A stretch of 64,000 nucleotides of DNA from Eustoma russellianum (lineage: Eukaryota; Streptophyta; Magnoliopsida; Gentianales; Gentianaceae). The DNA is taken from contig AP025074.1 in NCBI GenBank assembly GCA_036186865.1, positions 7,734,358 to 7,798,357 on the forward strand, in the 5' to 3' direction. Below the pieces are notes generated by a model, which saw nothing but the letters and a program-made list of their open reading frames with translations, was not told the DNA's origin and searched no databases. Below, piece by piece: positions 21,000 to 31,510 of this stretch (positions are counted from its first letter, which is position 1; each line of letters starts with the position of its first letter). Position numbers and translations under genes: made by a program.

Positions 21000-22638
21000 C
21001 CATGCATACCTTAGGTGTGTCTACTTTCTTAGACAAAACGAATTTGGTTGGTTTAATTGATGCTTCATTTGTCTCAATGTATCCTAATCTGACTTTATCA
21101 CTATCAGGTTTTTGTGATAGAATAATGCGATCTAGCATGTTAGATCCTGTGTCAAATTGTTTCATCATTTTCTCTAAATCCGTATTCCTTGATTTCAAAT
21201 TTGAAATCTCGGATTTCATTTCATTATTATGTGTGGTTAAGATGAGATCTCTGATTTTAATGCATTGGTGATGCATGATGACTCTTCTTTTGAATCGTTT
21301 AATTGAGAAACAAGATTCGTGTTAGAAGATTCTAACTACTTCTTGTCTTCAATTAATCGCTTATTTTCTTTTGCGAGGATCTTAGTGAATATGTGCAATT
21401 CTAAATACTAACTGAAAAGATCATCATATGAAGGTTCAGAATCAGAGTAAGAATCAGAAGATACCTCGTTTGATGCTTTGGATACAAACATACTTGTGCA
21501 ATCTCCTCTTCTGTATCAGTCTCATAGTCAGATGTGTCACTCCAAGTGGAGGCCTTGAGAGCTCTTCTCCTTTGTTTGGGTTCTGAGACGAGTCTTATTT
21601 TGATCTGATCCTTGTCAAGGTGTTTGTTTGTTTGCTTGTCCTTGTTGGGACAGTCATAAGATAAATGTCCAAGTTTTCCGCATTCGTAGCATTTTACGTC
21701 CTTGTCATTTGTTTTATTTTTATTTCTTTTAGGGGAAGTAGCCTTAGGTTTGTTTTTAAATGACTTTCTCATGAATTTTCTCAAACCTTTAGCCAATAGT
21801 ATTAAGTCATCATTGTCCGATTCGGAATCACTATCATGTACGTGATCGGAAGAAGTAGAGACGTATTAATTTGATTTAAAAGCAATAGTCTTATCTTGTT
21901 TCGACGTCAATTCCGATTTCCTTATAATGAGTTTGTTTCATATACCTTTAGTGATCCAATTAGTTACTCCATTTTTATTGATTTGGTTTCTTTGTTCCTC
22001 TATAGCCGTCACTTTAGGGTCCCATTGGATGGAAGGCTTTGTAGTACCTTTTGGACCGTCTCCTGCGTAGAGAAAGCTTTGCCAAGAGACTCAAGAGAAT
22101 TATAAATGTTAGTCAAGCGTAGATCCATATCAACAATAGACTCATTTGGCAATAATTTAAAGGACTCAAGTGTGGACATAAGCATATTAATCTTGGACTC
22201 CTTTACTTGGCTAGTCCCTTCGTGTTTCATCTCAAGAATTCTCTACATTTCTTGAGCACTAGAGCAATTAGACACATAGCTAGATTCACTTTTACTTAGC
22301 CCGTCTAAAGGTAATTGCATGGCTCTAGCATTCATACTTAGTCTATTTTTGTCATCATAGTATATTCTTGTTTTGGCTTAACAACCTCTAGTGTGACACC
22401 ATCTACAGTAGATAATTTGAAGGAAAAAATGGACCGTCTTATATGATGGACTATAGATCAATATCAATAGCCATAAGAAAAAGTTCATTCTTAACTTCTA
22501 TTGAATAAAGAACTCACCATCAAAAGGAGAAGCCTATGACTAGACATACCTTCTTGCTAGGTTTTGAAGCTAGTGGTTGTCATCTCACTTAGATCGTTGA
22601 ATCTTCTGGTTGTGAGTGTGCCTGCGCTCGATACCACT
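21000..22638 (-). pseudogene. Gag region of an older Sirevirus-type element
   Basis: Minus-strand fragments match the gag of the full-length element piece by piece. A GSNMLDRII segment and coiled coil lie at 20992-21276, the zinc knuckle CYECGKLGHLSYDC at 21401-21796, the MKHEGTSQVKESKINMLM helical block at 22009-22230, and N-terminal remnants follow to about 22560. Stops and frame changes are frequent. A decayed PBS (CGATACCACT) lies near 22629-22638. The full-length element inserted into this gag region at 20999/21000, leaving CCATG on both sides. Confidence 0.85.
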
Positions 22639-23182
22639 TTTAGGACCTGCAAGGCACCACTAGAAGGGGGGGTTGAATAGTGGGTGCGAACAATTTGGTT
22701 TTTAAAATTGTTTTAATCCAAAAACCCAACTTTTGAAAACAGTTTCTGTTTTCAGGACCTGTTTTGTGACGTTTGAAAAACTAAGTTACAGGTCTTCAAA
22801 AATTCTGAAATTTGGAGATATCTTAGTCTCAGATGTTTTGAGTATCTCCTAAAACTTTCAGATCAAAATTCAACCTTTAACCCTTTTAAAAATTGTTTGT
22901 AATCAGATTGTGCAAATCTGCCAGAAACGGTAGTCTGATTTAAAAAATTTATTTCGATTAAATCGTGGCTTCAAATGTTCTGAAAATTTAATGACGAACC
23001 CCTTACTATTTTTATTTAATTTGGTTGAAACAGTTTTGAAAAATTCCTTTGGGAAGTTAGTCAAATACGTTCAAAGTCTCAACCTTTGCAAGTCTGAAAA
23101 TCAGACTGCATTAGTCTCAGATCTATTGACGTTTGAATGACTTATACTTATCCAAAAGGGGTTGAAACTTGCGCCAATGAAA
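22639..23182 (-). repeat. Partial 5' LTR of the older Sirevirus-type element
   Basis: The sequence begins with a diverged version of the LTR start (GGACCTGCAAGGCACCACTAG, then a G run and TTGAATAGTGGG), as in the younger LTRs. It runs into the assembly gap at 23183, so its far end is not visible. Divergence from the young LTRs supports an older age. Confidence 0.75.
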
Positions 23183-23282
23183 NNNNNNNNNNNNNNNNNN
23201 NNNNNNNNNNNNNNNNNNNNNNNNNNNNNNNNNNNNNNNNNNNNNNNNNNNNNNNNNNNNNNNNNNNNNNNNNNNNNNNNNN
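23183..23282. other. Assembly gap of 100 N
   Basis: Exactly 100 unknown bases, a conventional placeholder for a gap of unknown size. It separates the old Sirevirus LTR from a gypsy leader, so linkage across it depends on the scaffolding. Confidence 0.98.
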
Positions 23283-23874
23283 CTTTGTTTGCTTTTGCAA
23301 GAATCAGTTGTGTATGCTTGAATATACTGCTTATATGTAGGAAAGATGATCCTTTTGTGTTTGTATGGATGTTTAGTAGAAAACAGATTTTCCTTGGATA
23401 CCAATACAACCAAAACAAACAAACTTGTATTCAATATCACACAAGCAAATTTAATTAAAAGCTTCGATAACAACAAGGTGTTGACTCAAAGGTATCTTCT
23501 TTTAGGCCTTGGGCTGATTTTAGATGGAGTTAAATCCTATTCAATGCAAACAACAATGATATGATTAAGTGTGTTGAAGATGAGATCTTTAATGATAGGT
23601 GATCAATATTGATGCAAAAGATGAAGCCCCTTTTTTTTTGTGGTTTTCGTTGAACTGAAGAAAAGAACAATCTTTGTTTTTGTTTTGCTGAAATGAAGCA
23701 AAAGATCAATTTTTTTTGTTTTTGTTTCTGAAAAGAAACGTTTTTTTGAATGATTGAGAATAACAAGAATGACACAAAAAATGGATGAATAGATGAAGAT
23801 TTGAAGACGGGGGAGAAGAACAAGAATGACGCAAATGACACAAGAAAAGATATTTGAGATGAAGATAAACGAGA
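23283..23874 (-). other. Leader of a minus-oriented Ty3/gypsy element
   Basis: This is the sequence following the PBS at 23875-23886 in the element's direction. It is T- and A-rich with long homopolymers and no convincing ORF. The gag expected downstream is not in the window, being lost at the gap or cut off by the older Sirevirus LTR. Confidence 0.55.
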
Positions 23875-23886
23875 GCTCTGATACCA
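23875..23886 (-). other. Primer-binding site of the 23.9-25.3 kb gypsy LTR
   Basis: The plus strand reads GCTCTGATACCA, complementary to the initiator-Met tRNA primer motif. It lies two to three bases from the LTR end. Confidence 0.85.
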
Positions 23887-23888
23887 CT

Positions 23889-25332
23889 TGATACGAATAT
23901 GGTTCGTATATTGATGTTGTCCCGATCTTTCTTCACTCTCCAAACGTCCCTCAAGCCTTGAATGTGATGGACAATGGTGCCAAGCAACCACCTTCCCTTC
24001 AAGCCTCCAAATTCGTTTGGTTGTTATGTGTTTCAATCCGTCCAATCCAACCAGTCACTCCTAATCCTTGGATTGTGGATCACCAACAAGGAACACACAA
24101 TCCTTAATTGGGTCTAGCCTTGATTTAGATATGTGTAAACCAAAGGAAAAACACAAACTTTTATTCAAGAAACTCAAGAACAAAAACAATACAAAAACCG
24201 TATGGTTCTAGTCTCAAAGGTGCGAAAATAGTCTACCCCCAAAAGAAATGCTAAGTGATCAATATATTTGATTACAAGTCTTGTTGGCCAACCCAAAAAA
24301 ACGTCTAGGTGCATCTTGGAGCTTCAATGTTTGCGCCATTTCCTTCCTTGAGATGCAAATTTGATTTGTTATTTTAGGTAAGCTTCTCTCTCTTCAAATC
24401 CACACTTATTGTCTCAATCACCAATTATTGCCTCATTAACCATCCTTCTAGAACTTGCCTTGTGTATCCATGTGCCTTCAATACACGCCATTCAGCCCTC
24501 ATTGTGACACAAGATCAGATTTGCTAACTTTGGTAACTTTCTCTCACTTGAATTATCTCCTTAAATGCTCCAAATCTTCAATTATGACTCCATAATTCAT
24601 TTCCAATCATCCCAATCTGATTTATGACATTCTAGAAGGTCTCTTAATTGCATTTGATGATAAGATGCGGCTGCCACACTCTCAAGAAGACCGAAAACCC
24701 TAATTTGCACAATTGGGCTTGTTTTGGACTTCTTCCTTGCAACTCTTGTAACTATTTTTGTGGACTGATTTTGACAAAACCCAAAACATGAAAGATGCTC
24801 TAAATTAAGTCTACTTCAAGGTCCAGCTGGTCCCATGCACGCCCAATCTCACTTGAAAGCCCAAAACCACAAAACAGCCTTGTATGGACAAGCTTGGTCC
24901 AAATCTGAGAAGCCTTCCTTTCCAAAGCTCAAGGCGTTTGATCCAAGACCTATAACACCTACAAATCACACTCATACACCAAACATAAGTATTCTAAAAC
25001 AAACTTTAAAAGAATCAAAAGAAAGGAGCAACTAAAAGCCACAGAAACGGCACCAACAAGCGGACTGACTATCCTGCCCTCCCACCAACCCTTTAACTTA
25101 TTTATTGACATGAAAATCATTGGATAATCAGTTCCTAAGCTCAACAATGAGCACCCATTTAGGAGGAACGTTCATTGGTTCATCTTGCACATGTTTGGTT
25201 AGAAAGGAGCCAACATCAAAAGCAACTTGAAGACAATTAATCCTCTTAGTTTGGCTCCTTGTCAAAGGCCCCTTATGGTTAAGGGCACCTTGTGCAAGCT
25301 CCTCATTAGGGGGCTGCTCCTCAGCCTCATCA
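23889..25332 (-). mobile_element. 5' LTR of a Ty3/gypsy element with an embedded pol-tail ORF
   Basis: An LTR of about 1444 bp in minus orientation, read from TGATGAGG at 25332 to CGTATCA at 23889 and followed by a PBS. Its length and start match the solo LTR at 60744-62185 (1442 bp), and both carry a GPxTR coding segment near the start, so they are related families. It abuts an AT-rich LTR block at 25333. No target duplication can be checked because the other end is missing. Confidence 0.7.
25128..25332 (-). pseudogene. Pol C-terminal tail ORF inside the gypsy LTR
   Basis: A reading frame of about 68 codons that starts at the LTR boundary and contains KGPLTRSQTKRIN followed by FLTKHVQDEP. 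GPxTRxxxK-type motifs are common at the C-terminus of plant gypsy polyproteins. The same arrangement occurs at 60744-60915. I infer that in full elements the polyprotein frame runs into the 3' LTR and ends there, so the 5' LTR carries an unused copy. Confidence 0.55.
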
Positions 25333-25466
25333 GACACCCGGACGGTACCGCCCGTCCTTCCACTAAAAAAATCAAAAAAGAATTTTATATATATAAATAA
25401 TTTCTAAAACAGTTTAATATATGTATGTATATATAATTCTGGAATTATGTATCCATATATTTAATT
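25333..25466 (-). mobile_element. AT-rich old LTR, block 1, left part
   Basis: After a short GC-rich stretch (25338-25360) the sequence becomes AT-rich with the CTAAAACAGTTTAATATATG motif seen also at 51362-51400. It ends with the Mutator-like element's target sequence TATTTAATT at 25458-25466. It is best read as part of an old long LTR with a second copy at 50117-53089. Confidence 0.5.
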
Positions 25467-26773
25467 GGGTTAATCACCTTTCCCACCTGTAGTACACGAA
25501 TTTCACCCTTTGCCCCTTTTATGTTTTAAGTCACACCCTTAACCCCCCTGAACTATTGGACTGATGTGAAAAATGCCATTTCAGGCAAAATTTAGCTGGA
25601 ACAGAATGACATGGCAATTGCCCATGTCACGTGTTGCAAACAAATGCCACATGGAGTCAATTAATTGTGTGTCACTCTTCAACTGCCAATTTTCCTCTAT
25701 GTCTTCTTCCATCTTCTCTACCTTCTCCTCAATCTGGTTTACCTCTTCCAAAAAAGGGTTAAGCTCCTCAAGCAGCAGGTTCATCTCCTTTTCCATTTGA
25801 AACAACTGTGACTCAGTCGGTCAAACTTAACATGCTTCTTTTCAACATCAAGAGAGATCGTTAGCTCTTCTATCTTACAAACCGATGCCTCTTTCTCCTT
25901 CTCCTGAGCGGAGTATTTTTCTCCTGATTCTGAATATATTTTCTCTAATGTTTCAAGTCTTATTTGAATGCTCACCAGTTCATAAGCCAAATTATCCTTA
26001 TCGCTAGCAATAATGCCTTTCTCATTTACAAGTGACTTAGCAAATCTTCTAAGGTGCACAACTTGGTCTTCAAACATTGAAGTTCAGTATGAGCATCACA
26101 AATGGAATTCTCAAGTACAACACTTTCTTCCGATATTCTCCATATATTTTTAGTTGTTTACTTCAGCTCAACTGCTAGGGAAGCCTTCTTGTCAATAAGA
26201 GAAGTTCTCTTGTAATAGAGATTTATAAAATTCTTCCAGAGCTTCTATTTTTTTCTACAACAGCTTCCAATTCTGCATTTAAATCTGTTAGCGAAGTCTC
26301 TAACATAGAGTTTTTATCAAGAAGCTGATCTAAGATTATCACCTTCTCCAGAAGAGCAACCTTCTTATTCTTATCTGTTTCTTTCAAAACCGAGTCTTCA
26401 TCTTGCCGTTCTCGCACCGATGACCCCAAGTGCTCAGGACTCGATCGATCCTACTGCGTGCACATGCTCCACAACAGACAATATTGCTTGTTTAAAATTA
26501 TTTCTTTTAGACAATAAATTTCTTGCTGAAGTGCATTTTCCAGTCCACTTGGAGCTCAACGCAAAAGGTGATTAACCCAATACTCCACGTGGCATTTGTT
26601 TGCAACACGTGACATGGGCAATTGCCATGTCATTCTGTTATGGCCAAATTTTACCTGAAATGGCATTTTCTACATCAGTCTAATAGTTCAAGAGGGTTAA
26701 GTGTATGATTTAAAACATAAGGGGGGAAAGGGTGAAATTCGCATACTACTGGGGGGCAAAAGGTGACTAGCCC
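25467..26773. mobile_element. Mutator-like element with NET1-like fragments, copy 1
   Basis: A 1307-bp element with TIRs of about 191 bp (25467-25657 and 26582-26773), termini of the type GGGTTAATCACC, and a 9-bp target duplication TATTTAATT (25458-25466 and 26774-26782). Long TIRs with a 9-bp duplication are diagnostic of the Mutator superfamily. There is no transposase, so it is non-autonomous. The interior carries minus-strand coiled-coil coding fragments, which makes it Pack-MULE-like. Each TIR contains a CACGTG. A second copy with the same target sequence is at 51505-52822. Confidence 0.88.
25581..26429 (-). pseudogene. NET1-like coiled-coil gene fragments captured by the Mutator-like element
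   Basis: Open pieces at 26429-26223, 26077-25781 and 25805-25581 read in order on the minus strand. The first contains LLDKNSMLETSLTDLNAELE, the second SLVNEKGIIASDKDNLAYEL, then RLETLEKIYSESGEKYSAQE and SLDVEKKH. These match in kind and order the long coiled-coil region of plant NETWORKED 1 (NET1) proteins, where LLEKNxxLENSLSxxNxELEGLR and LDVEKQEH motifs recur. NET1 proteins bind actin through an N-terminal domain that is absent here. The pieces are out of frame with each other and the last runs into the TIR. The assignment is from memory of the family. Confidence 0.6.
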
Positions 26774-26782
26774 TATTTAATT

Positions 26783-27456
26783 TCAAAAACAGGATTATAT
26801 ATAAAAATAACTTCTAAAACAATTTAAATATTTTTATTTTTGAAAATAATTTAAATATATATAAGTGTGTATAATTTTTTAAAAAAAGAATACATATAAA
26901 TACATACAAGTAATTTCAGAAACCGTTAAATATTTAATTATATAAAATTCAGATAATAGAAATAAATAAATAAATATATATTTGCAATGATTTTTCAAAA
27001 CATTTTAATATATAATTATGTAATGCTGAAATCAGAAATATGTAAATACATAGGTATTGTTGAAATTTTTAAAATATATATAAAATTTTCCATAACAGTT
27101 TAATCTTTATTTATACACAATTTTGGGAAATAATAAATATTTATATGTATAAATCCGAAAATAATATATATTTGTATGTGTATATATATATAGAATTTCA
27201 AAAACAGAATTATACATTTAAGTAAATAATTTTGAAAATCATTTAATACCTATTTACATATAGTTCTGGAATATATATATATATATATGTATGTATATGA
27301 ATAAATCCGAAAATAAATTTATATATGTGTATATATATTAAATAATTTCCAAAACAGTGTAATATAATTTCTAAAAAACCAATATATGTATATATATATA
27401 TATAAACATTTTTGAAACAGAATTCATATGGATATTATATATATATATTACATTGT
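26783..27456 (-). repeat. AT-rich degenerate repeat block, copy 1
   Basis: About 0.7 kb of strongly AT-rich sequence in which short phrases such as AAAACAGTTTAATATAT and AATTTCAAAAACAG recur every 60-80 bp with TA-rich runs between them. The first 200 bp align with 52832-53083. It ends at the LINE target duplication. There are no coding signals. Confidence 0.7.
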
Positions 27457-27568
27457 AAAAAAACAATAATTTTTATGTATAACATATAATTATAGGGGCA
27501 ATAAAAAAACGCTCTGGCGATTCCGCCGCCACCCTCTACGATCGATCCTCGCCTGCGCCGTCATCGCA

Positions 27569-28470
27569 ATGTCGAAGTCAGGGCCGGCGGCTTCGGCTGT
27601 CCGGTCCTTTGCTGCTGTTCTTATCGGTGATCCGCCACCGGTTCCCGCTACCATCTCCAAAAACAACCTCAGCGATTCAAAGGTTACCCATCTATTGTGT
27701 TTGATGAATCTGAGGTTTCAACACTTTTGACTCCATTCCGGTATGCGCTGGTTGGATCCTTTTGGAATGGTAGGCCATCCATGGTTGCACTCCAAAAAAC
27801 TCTAGATCGCATTGGCTTTGTTGGAAGCGTTCATGCAGTTTTATTGGATAAATCACACGTACTATTGCGTTTTGAGAAAGAGGAGGACTATAATCGTTGT
27901 TTTTGTTGTAGATCTTGGAATATTCTTGGATTTCACATAAGGATCACTAAATATACGCATGATTTTAATCCAAGATATGATGCCTCCATCGTCCCAGTGT
28001 GGATTCGATGCCAGGATTGCCAGTTTATCTGCAGAATCAGTCAGCCCTTTTTGCTATTGCGTCCATGGTAGGGACTCCCATTCGCATGGATACAACCACG
28101 TAAAAACTGCTCCGCCCTTCAGTGGCTAGGGTTTGTGTTGAAGTTGATGTCTCTAAGGAGTTACCGAATAAGCTACATATCCAAAGCATTGATCATCATC
28201 ATTATCAGACGGTAGTATATGAAGATATTCTGGATTACTGTTCTAAATGCAACATTCTGGGCCATAAGTGTGATCGTTGTGGAGAGGAAAAGGATACTGT
28301 TGAAGATCACCCCACTGCGCTAACACAGCAATGGCGTCCAAAGACTACGGTGAATATCCAACCTCCAGTTGCTGCTATTGCGCCAATTGAAGACATTCTG
28401 CCTCAAAATGAAAATATACTTGAATCTCATCCTGATATTGGAGCAGATTCGTAACCACCAGTTGCTGCTA
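27569..28470 (+). pseudogene. LINE ORF1: DUF4283 domain and zinc knuckle
   Basis: It starts at the ATG at 27569 (MSKSGPAASAVRS). After a frame change near 27690 it continues with PFRYALVGSFWNGRPS and the rest of a DUF4283-type domain. After another break near 28070-28120 it reads into YCSKCNILGHKCDRC, a CX2CX4HX4C zinc knuckle. This is the usual ORF1 layout of plant L1 elements, whose product binds the element RNA. The sequence downstream is low-complexity and frameshifted, with pieces to about 28975. Confidence 0.8.
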
Positions 28471-28975
28471 CTGTACTGCAAGATTTCTCAGCGTTTCAAT
28501 TTACAGAGGATCACCCAGTTATGCCTGCTAATTCTTCAGAACCAGTCAATATTATTTTTGATGACTCTACTCCCCCCTCAAGATATAACAGTGTTGGGTA
28601 GATCAAATGAAGATACATTAATGGATCCACCGTCCTCGCCGTTAGCACCGGAAATAGTGCATACATCATCAGACACAGACTTATCACACCTTCCTCTCCC
28701 AGTATCGGATAGGGAAGCTATCTCTGCTGTCCAGATAGATTATAGGCATTCGTCTGATACTTTGGCAGCACGTATTCCACCAGTAAAGGAGGGATCATCA
28801 GATGCTGAACTGCTGCATAGGCTATCAAATCCTAGTACTGAGTCAGATAATGAAGGTTTTATACCATGCATACGTAAACGTAGCGCCGACTGCATTCTCA
28901 GATTCTGCGGCCTCCTCGTCAGGTGCTTACTCGAAGTGTTACTCGTTCTTCCAGTTCAAACCCCCCTCTTTCTCA

Positions 28976-30317
28976 ATGAATATGTTAACATGGAATGTGC
29001 GAGGTCTGCGCACCTCTATGTCTCGTTTACGCCTACTACTCAGTCAGTATTCTATTCACTTTTTATTTCTTATGGAGCCACAGCAATCAGAAGCACGCTT
29101 GACTAAGGCACAAATAAATTTGGGTTTCACATCTTCTCAAAGTATTTGCGAGGGCCGTGCTTGGTGCTTTTGGAAGCATTCATATATGGAACTTCTTGAT
29201 GTTTGACTTCTAGAGCAGGTTGCCCATTTTCGTTTTAAGTTGCACAATCAGCAGATTATACTAGTGTCCTGTGATTATGGCAGACATACAGTCCAGGACA
29301 GACAAATATTATGGCAAGATCTACGTCAATGTTATGATGCATGTATGGAACCTTGGATTATCTCTGGTGACTTTAATACGTTTTTATCTCCTTTGGATCA
29401 TAAAGGCACTTCTCGTCCAGTTATGTCAACGCTGCAGGATTTTAATGACATGGTGCAATATGCTGAATGGCATTTGGTGGCGCATGTTGGCACGCGGTAT
29501 ACATGGCAGGGTGGACGGGGTTTAGGCTGAGTATGGGTTGGTTAGATTGGGTATTTTGTAATGAAAGGTTTTATGATAATTTTCCACTGTGAAATTAACA
29601 CATCTGAGTAGAACAACATCAGATCACTGCCCGTTGTTGTTGCAATGTTCGCATGAATTAACTCATGGTCCCAAGCAGTTTTGATTCTTGACGGCCTGGA
29701 CATCTCACCCAAACTTTCTAGTATTTGTTAGATCTGCTTGGGCATCATATCCGACAGTAGGTGGAATGCGAGGTTTGTGTACGAAGATGCGTGTTTTTAA
29801 AAAAGATGTTACATGATGGAATAAAGAAATCTTTGGCAATATCTTCAGTATGGTAGAAACCGCAGAGCAACGGGCTCGTTCATCGGAGCTTGCATTTGAT
29901 CTTGATCCTAGCGAGCATAATCGTATGGTCTATTTTGAAGCTCAATCTGAGTTGAAGCAGGCAACTAAAACAGAAATGGAATTTTGGAAGCAAAAGGCCC
30001 GTATCAAGTGGCTTAAGGAGGGAGACTGCAGCACCCATTATTATCATTCCATTGTCAAAGATAAGCATCATCGTCAACGCTTGCATGGTATTTATGCGGA
30101 GAATGGTGATTATTGTGACACTCCTTAGAGTATAGGTATGGCTGCAGTGGAGCATTTCACGCGCATGTTCGCGGCTCAACCGGTGGAGGACAGTACCTCA
30201 TTTCTCTCTTCAGTCCCTTCGTTGGTTACATCTGTGGATAATGCTATGCTTACTCACATGCCATCCTTGGAGGAAGTTAAAGATGCAGTTTGGAGTTTAG
30301 ATCAACATAGTGCAGCA
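28976..30317 (+). pseudogene. LINE ORF2, N-terminal endonuclease part
   Basis: The start MNMLTWNVRGLR at 28976 is the classic beginning of a plant L1 ORF2, an exonuclease/endonuclease/phosphatase domain whose WNVRG block opens the active site. LMEPQ and ISGDFNTFLSPLDHKG follow in open pieces at 28976-29206 and 29240-29530. Later pieces (29850-30128 and 30138-30317) include EFWKQKARIKWLKEGDCSTHYYH, the linker before RT. There are several stops. The gypsy element inserted at 30317, after codons reading SLDQHSAA. Confidence 0.85.
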
Positions 30318-30640
30318 TGTAGCACCCCACCCCAGCCTAGCTGGATACGGTGCGCCTGCCGTACTTCACTACGGAGAGTACCAGACGTCGATCCATAACA
30401 TATCGTAGTCCAAAATAAAATATGTGGACTTTCATGCTTACATGTCAACCAGTAAGCAAAACCGAGACAAAATAAAAACTTTTAAAGTAAAAGCGTCTAA
30501 GCAACCATCATTAGTCTTACTACATTGTTCATAAAAATGCGGAAATCCCAAAAGTAAATGTTTCAATCATAAAGTCATAATAAGATCATCCATCACTTTC
30601 ATTATAGCAGAATTCCTCAAGTCATCCACCTCTCGCTCTT

Positions 30641-30700
30641 CTACGGATAAGGAACCCTAGGTTCGTCTTCGATCCATTCAACTCTATTTCCTGCGGGTTC
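30641..30700 (-). other. Exon-like 20-codon ORF in the gypsy LTR (copy B)
   Basis: Directly after TTTTTCCTCCCAG the frame reads EPAGNRVEWIEDEPRVPYP and stops at TAG. It has the same length and position as copy A at 225-284, where nucleotide differences in the last 14 codons are almost all synonymous, and as copy C at 37143-37202. Sequence after the stop shows no similarity to copy A. There is no start codon. Joining it to the upstream donor at 33519 would put it in the 5' part of a spliced transcript, but I found no ATG in frame with that donor. Confidence 0.6.
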
Positions 30701-31249
30701 TGGGAGGAAAAATAAAGGGTGAGTGATAACGTCACCAGCAAGTATACCATAAGCAATCATGCATTAAATGGAAAGTACACACAAGAACCAAATCCCCCAA
30801 AATTTGGACTTTTTCCATCATACCTGTCTTTCCATTCAAATGCCACCACGGTAACAGAATCATCACTTAGTCAGAAAGGAAATAAGATTATAGCTTACGT
30901 AACAACAGCAATAAGATCGTAACTTAGGTAACGAAGGATAAGAAGATTATAACCTAAGTAATATTTCATCTAGCATTTGGCTAGCATCTCATCCCTTCAG
31001 TCAATAGCCGCTAAGGCAATAAAATCATAACTTAGTCATGAAGCAAGTAATAACACAGCTCAGTGCAAGTAGACTTAACATCATGCTCATGACCATATGC
31101 AATGCGTATGAATATGCAAATGTAGTGCATAATGAAACTACGAAAATATTTTCCTTTCGTTCTTTCTTTCAAATCATACACAAAAACCTTGTTCTTTCAT
31201 TCTTTCTTTCAAATCATATTCGTCATAAAACAAGGAGTAGAAAGTGTTC

Positions 31250-31510
31250 AGATCTATTATATCCGGATCTGAGGCGGTCGTATTCTTCTCTTCGAATCTA
31301 TTATTCCCGGATTCGGAACGGTCACGTCATCAATCATAATCACCAGGTCTATTCTCTCCGGGCCTGTACGGTCATATTCTTCTCTTCAAATCTATTATTC
31401 CCGGATTCGGAACGGTCACGTCATCTAGCATAATCACCAGGTCTATTCTCTCTGGGCCTGTACGGTCATTATCATCAGATCAGTTAACCCCGGATCTGGA
31501 GCGGGTCATG
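31250..31510 (-). repeat. 94-bp tandem repeats in the gypsy LTR
   Basis: The phrase TATTCTTCTCTTC recurs at 31281 and 31375, giving a 94-bp period with about two full units and degenerate flanks. Each unit holds CCCGGATTCGGAACGGTCA and CCGGGCCTGTACGGTCA. The same array is in the other LTR at 37750-38010, and related CCCGTTCCGGACTC words occur at 56040-56130. Confidence 0.85.

Noticed and set aside
23101..23476. Several ORFs spanning 23101-23476
   Set aside because: They are open only because the 100 N are translated as unknown residues.
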